A stretch of DNA of 64,000 nt from Methylobacillus gramineus (lineage in GTDB: Bacteria; Pseudomonadota; Gammaproteobacteria; Burkholderiales; Methylophilaceae): assembly GCF_020532675.1 (NCBI RefSeq), contig NZ_JAJAVE010000002.1:62001-126000 (forward strand). The letters are read 5' to 3'. The position numbers were made by a program, and so were the translations under genes. Of this stretch, positions 8,821 through 14,991 are shown in pieces. How positions within the stretch are numbered: position 1 is the stretch's first letter; each line of letters opens with the position of its first letter. The notes under the pieces were generated by a model. The model made no database searches and was not told where the DNA came from. It saw only the letters and a list, made by a program, of their open reading frames with translations.

Positions 8821-9252
8821 TTATTGAGAAACTTCTTTTGCTGTTGGAGCATCTTGTGCGCCACCTGTTTCAAATGAACGGCCATCAGCTAAAGTGGTAA
8901 TCACTGCATACCCAAAAGATTTACCGCTTTTTGCGCGATACCCCTTAATGGTGACCTCAGTACCTATCGGTAAGGTAGATTTGGCGAGACCTTTTTGTTT
9001 CAGGCTGAATGGAGTGCCAAATTCAAAGCCCCAGTTTGTGACATCACCTGCAGCACTTTGTACTTCTACGTAAATCCAGCTGTGCGGATTTACCAGTTCA
9101 AGTTTTGTGACCTTGCCTTTAATCTGGATAGGCTGGTTGCTATCGAATTCAGCTGAAAAAGCATGGTGTGCATTGGCTGGAGTAGAAGCAAAAACTGCAG
9201 CAATCAGCGTCAGGACGGCAGTTCCTAAGAGTTTCGAATTCAATATTGGCAC
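8821..9252 (-). CDS. DUF6152-like periplasmic protein
   Basis: A 143-residue protein. I chose the GTG at 9252 over an ATG at 9291 because AAGGAG sits exactly 6 nt before the GTG and the shorter form begins with a clean signal peptide ending ANA. The mature N-terminus HHAFSAEFD, then QIKGKVTKLELVNPHSWIYV, is characteristic of the DUF6152 family, a small beta-barrel-like domain. Function unknown; the two histidines at the mature N-terminus could bind a metal (inference). First gene of the six-gene operon, about 90 nt behind the predicted sigma-54 start. Confidence 0.8.
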   Translation of the reverse strand: MPILNSKLLGTAVLTLIAAVFASTPANAHHAFSAEFDSNQPIQIKGKVTKLELVNPHSWIYVEVQSAAGDVTNWGFEFGTPFSLKQKGLAKSTLPIGTEVTIKGYRAKSGKSFGYAVITTLADGRSFETGGAQDAPTAKEVSQ

Positions 9253-9568
9253 TGCTAACTCCTTAATAAAGCTAAATGATTGATCGAGCATCGCTTTCGC
9301 CTAAGCATCAATAGGTCTAAAAGGATTGCTCCAAACGTTGAGCTACAAGTTAGCATCTATCATGCCAAACACTTATATAGGTGCATTGAGATGAGGAGGA
9401 GATGTAAGTGTTTGAAAAATATGCTGTTTGCGCATCATATTTTTAACACAGAACTGCGATAGAGGCAGTGGAGCTGTTTGGAATTAAACAGATAGTGTGT
9501 TGTTGATTGTTTGTATTTGTACAGTTGAGGGTGTTTTACTGCTGGTGTGATGAATAATAAGCAGAATT
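9253..9568. other. Control region of the DUF6152 operon
   Basis: No gene is supported in this stretch. It carries the sigma-54-like promoter (9352-9368) and, about 45 bp upstream of it, an interrupted inverted repeat TGTTTGAAAA (9409-9418) and TTTTAACACA (9441-9450), separated centre to centre by about three helical turns. Within it, AAAAATATG and CATATTTTT form a perfect 9-bp pair. That is a plausible binding site for a sigma-54 activator. It also separates the operon from the terminator of the large TonB receptor gene. Confidence 0.5.
9352..9368 (-). promoter_or_regulatory. Sigma-54 promoter for the DUF6152 operon
   Basis: Minus-strand TTGGCATGATAGATGCT keeps the invariant GG (-24) and GC (-12) with exactly 10 nt between. 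TGGCATG matches the -24 element at six of seven positions and ATGC matches TTGC at three of four. The predicted start near 9341 gives a leader of about 90 nt to the GTG at 9252. Confidence 0.6.
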
Positions 9569-9596
9569 AAAAATGCCGGTATGAGCCGGCATTTTT
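9569..9596 (-). terminator. Bidirectional-looking intrinsic terminator
   Basis: AAAAATGCCGG and CCGGCATTTTT form a perfect 11-bp stem with a 6-nt loop, flanked by A and T runs on both sides. It lies 21 nt after the stop of the 882-residue TonB receptor (minus strand). Confidence 0.85.
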
Positions 9597-9616
9597 AATT
9601 GTTTACAGCAATTTTT

Positions 9617-12265
9617 TTAGAACTTGGTACGCAGTACAACACCTACATAGCGACGCTGACCAAGACCATCGTAGCCTACTGGAGCACTATTGCTATAGGT
9701 ATTGACGCTGGTGGTGTAAACCTTGTCAAAAATATTCTTGCCTACAAGATTAAATTCCCAGCTGTCTTTCTTGCCACCGATAATACCGATGCCAGCATCG
9801 GTGACAGAATAGCCAGACTGTTCACCATATTCAGACAACAAATTTTCCACGTTTTGCTTGGAGCGAATCACGGTGCTGAAGAATGCTTGTGCTTTCAGGC
9901 CTCCCCAAATTGGCTGTATGTAGTGAGCACCGATAATCCCGGTAAGTTTAGGGGCACCTACAATTTGCTTGCCAGTATTATCGCGCACACCTCCACCAAG
10001 CTCCGGTGGACGGGTTGCTGTGCTCCAGTCTTCATATTGAGCACGGTTATAAGCACCACCAAATGTAAAGCTCAAGCGATCAGAGTACAAGTATCCGCCT
10101 TCAAACTCGATGCCTGTAGCCGTAATCTCAGGAATATTACCAAGTTGTGAGCGATATCCAGTGCCGCCAGGCGCGGATGCATCTGCCACACTTGTTGTTG
10201 CTTGATAGCCCTTAACAATAGTGTGATAAATGTTCGCGTTGAACATTAATCGACGATCAAAGAACAGTCCCTTGGTACCTAATTCAAAACTGACAGATTT
10301 TTCAGGGTCAAGAGGTACAACTGTTCCGTTGTTGTTGTTGAATGAAATGGCCGGAGACTTCTCACCGCCAGCTGCAGATGCATAAAACATCAAATCGTCA
10401 TTGACTTTATAACTTGGGCTGACTAGCCAAGAGATTGAGTTGTCATTAAGTTCATCGGCCGTGTTTTTTGCGTAACTACCGATTTGAGCGTTACGAATGG
10501 CGATAGCATTTGAATCTGTCAGTGCATCGCCTCCAGTGGTCCATCTTTGGGCACTGTTATTTTTATACTCATAGGTTTTACGTAAGCCTGTGGTTAAGGT
10601 AGCCTTTTCTGTCAGATGCCAGTTCACTTGACCAAATGCGGCAAAGCTATCAGTTTCAGGAGTAAAGCGAGTGTTGAGTCGCACACCATTTAATGATTGT
10701 TGCAATAGGCCACGATTGGCTATTAAAGCATTATATTGAACGTCAGTCGCAAAAAATGCGCCAGCATCAGAACCATAAGATGCACGATTAGTTTGTGAAG
10801 TCTCGGTATGTAAATAGAATAAACCTACTTGGTAATCGTAGAGTTCACCGATGTCAGATGTCCAGCGGATTTCTTGAGAATATTGCTTGTGATCAACCAG
10901 TGTTCCGCTTTGCGCAATATCAAAACGAGTTTGCTCTTGATCATTGGTAGCGTCGAAGTTGTAGCCTCTATATGCAGTGATAGAAGTCAGCGTGTGTGAG
11001 CCAATATTCCAATCCAGTTTGGCAGATATACCGTAGTTCTTGGTTAACAATGGTTCGGCTTGACCAATATCAATCTTGTCTTTGGAGCCAATAATTGGAC
11101 TATATCCCCCAAAATAATCACGTGCTAATCTTGAGCCATAGGTGTGATTGGCAGGAGTATTGGTATTAGGCCTATACCTAGGATTACCATTTGCAAAATT
11201 GACCGGGTCATACTGGAAAGGCTTGGTGTTACTATTTTCCTTGGATTCGGCATAATCAAGACTGATTTTTGCTTTGAAATTCTCTGTTGGCGTTATCAAG
11301 AACTGAATTTTGCCGCCAAATCTATTACGTTCATGAAAACGTTGATCGGTAATGCCGCCTTCACGAGAGTTGTTAATATTCTCAATATCCCCTTCTTGGC
11401 GATCAATAAAGAACGACGTGCGATATGCGATGACATTGTCGATCAGCGCATCCGAGATTGAGCCACGTGCACGTAATGCACCTGGGAAATCACTGCCGTT
11501 CTGATTGGCACCGACCTCGGTTTCAAGATAAGTCTGGCGAGTGAAGGTTGGTTCCTTGGTGACGTAGTTGATGGCACCTAGTGTCGTATTTTTGCCTTTC
11601 AATGTGCCCTGAGGGCCACGTAGCACTTCGACGCGATCCAGATCGGTGAAGTCTTGGTAAGTCATACCAGGCAAGCTGAGATACACATCGTCAACAATCG
11701 CACCCACAGCTGCTTCCATGGACTCATCCCCCGTGGATTTGCCAATACCACGGATAGAAATACCTGAGCGACGTGCATTTGGTGTGGTGGCTGTTAGTCC
11801 TGGGGTGACGCGTGTGATGTCATCAACAGTGAAAATACGCTCCCGATCTAATCTTGGCCCACCAATCACAGAAATAGGGATGGGCACATCTTGTGCAATT
11901 TCTTCACGGTTACGTGAAGTAACCACAACAACGCCTAATGCTGCAGCATTGTCCCTAGCCGTTTGCTCCTGCTCAGTGATTGCAGCAGGTATTGCTGCTA
12001 CAGGTGTTGCTTGGGTGCTGGTTTCGGCAGCGGTAATGTTGTAGCGCTGTTTGAGTTCATTCAGTTCCCTGCTGAGTTTAGCATTCTCCTCTTGGAGAGA
12101 CTCCACAGATTTTGGGTCGTTCTCTGCAGCATGTGCATAATGGCTAAGCCCGCCCATGGCGATACCTGCCACCACAAATGCAGGCGCAGAAGATGCACCC
12201 AGGCGGGATAGCAGTTTCGCTACAGGCTTTTTATGCAAATGCCCAAGCTTGGAATTGTTCGACAT
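9617..12265 (-). CDS. Large TonB-dependent receptor with N-terminal coiled coil
   Basis: An 882-residue outer-membrane receptor. A long signal region (about residues 1-46, ending HYAHAA) is followed by a heptad-like coiled coil of about 30 residues containing ESLQEENAKLSRELNELKQ, then a TonB-box-like GVVVVTSR, a plug with SIRGIGKS and RVEVLRGPQGTLKGKN, and a barrel ending LRTKF. The RGPQGTLxGKN plug motif is typical of receptors for organic nutrients rather than of BtuB or siderophore receptors. AAAGGGA precedes the ATG at 12265. A near-perfect sigma-54 promoter (12316-12332) drives it, and it adjoins a sigma-54 operon of periplasmic proteins. Ligand unknown. The coiled coil between signal and plug is unusual and could link receptors or bind a partner. 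Confidence 0.92.
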   Translation of the reverse strand: MSNNSKLGHLHKKPVAKLLSRLGASSAPAFVVAGIAMGGLSHYAHAAENDPKSVESLQEENAKLSRELNELKQRYNITAAETSTQATPVAAIPAAITEQEQTARDNAAALGVVVVTSRNREEIAQDVPIPISVIGGPRLDRERIFTVDDITRVTPGLTATTPNARRSGISIRGIGKSTGDESMEAAVGAIVDDVYLSLPGMTYQDFTDLDRVEVLRGPQGTLKGKNTTLGAINYVTKEPTFTRQTYLETEVGANQNGSDFPGALRARGSISDALIDNVIAYRTSFFIDRQEGDIENINNSREGGITDQRFHERNRFGGKIQFLITPTENFKAKISLDYAESKENSNTKPFQYDPVNFANGNPRYRPNTNTPANHTYGSRLARDYFGGYSPIIGSKDKIDIGQAEPLLTKNYGISAKLDWNIGSHTLTSITAYRGYNFDATNDQEQTRFDIAQSGTLVDHKQYSQEIRWTSDIGELYDYQVGLFYLHTETSQTNRASYGSDAGAFFATDVQYNALIANRGLLQQSLNGVRLNTRFTPETDSFAAFGQVNWHLTEKATLTTGLRKTYEYKNNSAQRWTTGGDALTDSNAIAIRNAQIGSYAKNTADELNDNSISWLVSPSYKVNDDLMFYASAAGGEKSPAISFNNNNGTVVPLDPEKSVSFELGTKGLFFDRRLMFNANIYHTIVKGYQATTSVADASAPGGTGYRSQLGNIPEITATGIEFEGGYLYSDRLSFTFGGAYNRAQYEDWSTATRPPELGGGVRDNTGKQIVGAPKLTGIIGAHYIQPIWGGLKAQAFFSTVIRSKQNVENLLSEYGEQSGYSVTDAGIGIIGGKKDSWEFNLVGKNIFDKVYTTSVNTYSNSAPVGYDGLGQRRYVGVVLRTKF

Positions 12266-12315
12266 CTAATTATTTCCCTTTAATAGTTACAAATATTTCT
12301 TCGCGCTAAGCCAAT

Positions 12316-12332
12316 GGCAACATGTGTGCCAA
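12316..12332 (-). promoter_or_regulatory. Sigma-54 promoter for the large TonB receptor
   Basis: Minus-strand TTGGCACACATGTTGCC matches the core consensus TGGCAC-N5-TTGC at every fixed position, with GG and GC 10 nt apart. The expected start at about 12305 leaves a 40-nt leader with a good ribosome site. Confidence 0.75.
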
Positions 12333-12632
12333 AATCAACGGGACATTATTATTTTTTTCAAAAGACTGATTTTTATAGATTTTTTGTTCTGATGAATATC
12401 AGTGATGTGCGTGAAGGTTGTGGACTAAGTGTTGCAAAATACTCATCTGCTGCGTTTTCAACTGATGTTTTTACAACATTTATATTGAGATTTGTTGTTA
12501 ATTAGTCAGCTCAATGAGTGCCATATTTTCCTGGTAGGTGGTCGGATTGATTGGTGGAAAATATTTTAGATAGATGATTATTAATGGATTAATTGAACTG
12601 GTTGGAGCGGATGGCTGGAGTCAATGATGTCG

Positions 12633-12649
12633 CTGGCACGCTAGCTGCT
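12633..12649 (+). promoter_or_regulatory. Sigma-54 promoter for the rhodanese-like gene
   Basis: CTGGCACGCTAGCTGCT matches YTGGCACG-N4-TTGC except one base of the -12 box; GG and GC are 10 nt apart. Expected start about 12660, 30 nt before the ATG. Confidence 0.68.
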
Positions 12650-12689
12650 ATTCATTCGCCATCTACAATGTCCTCTAAAGGAAAATTAA

Positions 12690-13130
12690 ATGAGAGTATT
12701 ACTCAATGTGTTGTGCCTAGCTGCTGCGTTCAATATTGGATTGGTATCAGCTGCTGATGAAGCAAAACCAGCTGCACCGGTTTATAAGACCAAGAAACTT
12801 GGTAAGGCAGAAATAGACCAGTTGCTAGCTAAGCCAGAAAAGCTGGTGGTGATTGATGTACGTCGTCCTGACGAGCTGACTAAGATAGGCGGATTCCCAG
12901 TTTACCTCAGCATACAATTGGCTGATTTTGAGAAGAGCTTGGCTTATATTCCTAAAGATCGCACGATAGTGACTGTTTCAAATCACGCAGGAAGAGCCTT
13001 GAAAACAGGCGATATTCTGATTGATAAGGGTTTCAAGGTGGCTGGTGCTATTGGTGCACAGAATTATGAAGAAGAAGGTGGTAAGCTGACACGTGTTGAA
13101 GTGCCTCAACCAACCGCAGCACAAAAATAA
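12690..13130 (+). CDS. Periplasmic rhodanese-like protein lacking the catalytic cysteine
   Basis: A 146-residue protein with signal peptide (residues 1-21, ending LVSA) and a single rhodanese fold: VVIDVRRPDEL is the typical start and IVTVSNHAGRALK is the active-site loop. In active rhodaneses this loop begins with Cys; here Ser97 occupies that position, and no other Cys remains in the mature protein. It is therefore probably a binding or regulatory domain, not a sulfurtransferase. AAAGGA precedes the ATG at 8 nt. It has its own sigma-54 promoter and a stem-loop behind it, so it may be transcribed separately from the operon at 13571. Confidence 0.85.
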   Translation: MRVLLNVLCLAAAFNIGLVSAADEAKPAAPVYKTKKLGKAEIDQLLAKPEKLVVIDVRRPDELTKIGGFPVYLSIQLADFEKSLAYIPKDRTIVTVSNHAGRALKTGDILIDKGFKVAGAIGAQNYEEEGGKLTRVEVPQPTAAQK

Positions 13131-13570
13131 TTCTTTTGAATTTGATCTCTGCATACCTGTTTAAGAAAGATGTCATTTTCGAGGCAGGTATGCAGAACTT
13201 AAGCGCTGCTGCTGTTTGATTGGAAGCAGTGCATGGACTCTTTGCTGTTGTGAATGAAACATTTGACACCGCAGCTCGTTGCCCACTTTTATATCATTGA
13301 TTCAAGTGGTGACAAATTTCTGCTCTATTATTCAGATGGTTATCTGAATTTCCTTACTATATTTTCTTCCTCAATATGATTGTGCCAATGCTGGCACACT
13401 ATCTGCTGTTGTTGCCACGTTGATTATTCTGCTAATTGGCGAACCATCTGTTGAATTGCCAACAGGTCACGCCCATCAAGATTACAGAGAATGTGGCGCT
13501 ATTCAGGCGCATTGAAATGCATGGAGGCAATTCATGCTGAATAACTTAAGAACATTAACAGGAGCTGTGC
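13131..13570 (+). other. Intergenic region with stem-loop and sigma-54 promoter
   Basis: No gene is supported. It contains a perfect 12-bp inverted repeat, TCTGCATACCTG (13148-13159) and CAGGTATGCAGA (13185-13196), with a 25-nt loop and no T run. Further on is a CCACTT-N15-AAGTGG repeat near 13285-13311 and the sigma-54-like promoter at 13391-13407. The promoter lies about 165 nt before the next gene, so that operon has a long leader. Confidence 0.45.
13391..13407 (+). promoter_or_regulatory. Sigma-54 promoter for the dienelactone hydrolase-like operon
   Basis: CTGGCACACTATCTGCT has the complete TGGCAC box, CTGC in place of TTGC, and the invariant 10-nt separation of GG and GC. Orientation is toward the gene at 13571. 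Confidence 0.62.
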
Positions 13571-14461
13571 ATGGTACGTAAAACCGCAAATGACTTTCCA
13601 CCCGAGGTATTAAAGGCGTTTGATCAGTACACTCATGGTGAAATCAATCGACGTGGCTTCTTGAAAAATGTGGCCAAATTTACTGTGGCTGGTCTTTCAG
13701 CTGAAGCCCTGTTGCTTTCATTATCTCCTCAGTTTGCCCAAGCAGAGCAAATAGCGCCGGATGACAAGCGCATTACTACCAGCTGGGTAGAGTTTCCCTC
13801 TCCTAATGGCAATGGTAAGGTTAAGGGATATCTAGTAAAACCGGCTAAGTTTGCAGGCAAGCTACCAGTGGTACTTGTCGTGCATGAAAACCGTGGCCTC
13901 AATCCTCACATCCAAGATATTGCTCGTCGTGTAGCGCTGGACAATTTTATTGCGTTTGCACCGGATGCATTGAATCCGCTGGGTGGTTATCCAGGTGATG
14001 AGGACAAGGCACGTGAATTATTTGCCACTTTGGACCAGACCAAAACACGTGAAGATTTTATCGCTGCCGCAACTGCGTTGAAAACGTTGCCAGATGGTAA
14101 CGGCAAAGTCGGTGTAGTGGGCTTTTGCTATGGCGGTGGTATATCCAACTTCCTGGCGACACGCTTGCCAGATCTGGCAGCTGCAGTGCCATTCTATGGA
14201 GCCCATCCACCTGCTGAAGATGTAGCCAAGATCAAGGCACCTCTACTGGTTCAATTGGCCGAACAGGATGAGCGCATTACTTCGGGATGGCCTGCTTATG
14301 AAACTGCATTGAAAGCCGTCAATGTGAAGTATCAGGTTTACATTTATCCTGGTGTGCAACATGCATTCAATAATGATACGACACCGCGCTACGATGAGGC
14401 TGCTGCCAAATTGGCATGGCAACGCACTATCAGTTTCTTCAACCAGCATTTGCGTGCTTGA
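13571..14461 (+). CDS. Tat-exported dienelactone hydrolase-family protein
   Basis: A 296-residue alpha/beta hydrolase. Residues 26-32 (NRRGFLK) form a twin-arginine signal after a 25-residue N-terminal extension, with a hydrophobic segment and cleavage around residue 58. The hydrolase domain carries the nucleophile loop GFCYGG (Cys186), an acid in AEQDER and the catalytic His in VQHAFNND, the Cys-Asp-His triad of dienelactone hydrolases. Export of a folded enzyme of this class to the periplasm is less usual than the cytosolic form. AGGAG lies 6 nt before the ATG. It is the first gene of the operon 13571-17840. Substrate unknown; probably an ester or lactone related to the ligand of the neighbouring TonB receptor. 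Confidence 0.88.
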   Translation: MVRKTANDFPPEVLKAFDQYTHGEINRRGFLKNVAKFTVAGLSAEALLLSLSPQFAQAEQIAPDDKRITTSWVEFPSPNGNGKVKGYLVKPAKFAGKLPVVLVVHENRGLNPHIQDIARRVALDNFIAFAPDALNPLGGYPGDEDKARELFATLDQTKTREDFIAAATALKTLPDGNGKVGVVGFCYGGGISNFLATRLPDLAAAVPFYGAHPPAEDVAKIKAPLLVQLAEQDERITSGWPAYETALKAVNVKYQVYIYPGVQHAFNNDTTPRYDEAAAKLAWQRTISFFNQHLRA

Positions 14462-14475
14462 TCGGGAGTCGTTAG

Positions 14476-14991
14476 GTGGGATGGATTAACACCATAGCCC
14501 GGGTATCTGTTTTGAGTATGGCGGCTACTCATGGACTAATGGCTGCAGAGGTGGCAACGGAAGCACCGCGCGCACCTGTGCCTGCTGCAAAAGGCATACC
14601 GTTGGCGCTAGCACTTGAAGCGACACAAGCCAGTATTGAAGCTTGTGGACGTAAGGAAGGCAAAATAGGTGTCAGCATTGTGGATAGTGCAGGGGTATTG
14701 AAAGTGCTATTGGCTGCGGATGGAACCTCCCCGCGGGGTGTTAGCTCCAGTACCGATAAGGCCAGGACGGCACTTGCTTTTGGGGTGGCAACCAGCAAAT
14801 TGCATACACAAGTGGAAACAGACAAAAATCTGGCCACAAAAATCGCTGAAAATCCAGGGTATAACAGTCGCCCCGGGGGCATATTAATAAAGTCCGGCGA
14901 TCAATTGCTTGGTGCTATCGGAGTCGGAGGTGCCAAGATTGATGAAGAGTGTGCACTTGCCGGTTTAGAGAAAATCCAGTCCAGGCTATGA
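14476..14991 (+). CDS. GlcG/HbpS-like periplasmic protein
   Basis: A 171-residue protein of the GlcG/HbpS (DUF336) family. The start is a GTG at 14476 with GGGAG 7 nt upstream. A signal peptide ends at LMAAE, followed by a Pro-Ala linker. The domain shows IGVSIVDSAGVLKVLLAADG, then STDKARTALAF and the glycine-rich RPGGILIKSGDQLLGAIGV, all characteristic. Some family members bind haem or cobalamin, others have no known ligand. Its stop overlaps the start of the DsbD-type gene by ATGA, so translation is coupled. Ligand unknown here. Confidence 0.82.
   Translation: MGWINTIARVSVLSMAATHGLMAAEVATEAPRAPVPAAKGIPLALALEATQASIEACGRKEGKIGVSIVDSAGVLKVLLAADGTSPRGVSSSTDKARTALAFGVATSKLHTQVETDKNLATKIAENPGYNSRPGGILIKSGDQLLGAIGVGGAKIDEECALAGLEKIQSRL

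Larger units (their letters stand above)
12266..12689. other. Divergent control region between TonB receptor and rhodanese-like gene
   Basis: It holds two divergent sigma-54-like promoters (12316-12332 minus; 12633-12649 plus). Between them lie repeated half-sites of the form TGTTnnAAAA / TTTTnnAACA: TGTTGCAAAA at 12430-12439, TTTTCAACTG at 12455-12464, TTTTACAACA at 12469-12478, and TGTTGTTAA from 12493. They look like upstream activator sites serving both promoters. The only open frame here (12314-12505) starts inside the promoter, has no ribosome site and was not accepted. Confidence 0.5.

Noticed and set aside
12314-12505. A 63-residue open frame between the TonB receptor and the rhodanese-like gene
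   Set aside because: It begins inside the sigma-54 promoter, has no ribosome site and overlaps the proposed activator sites.
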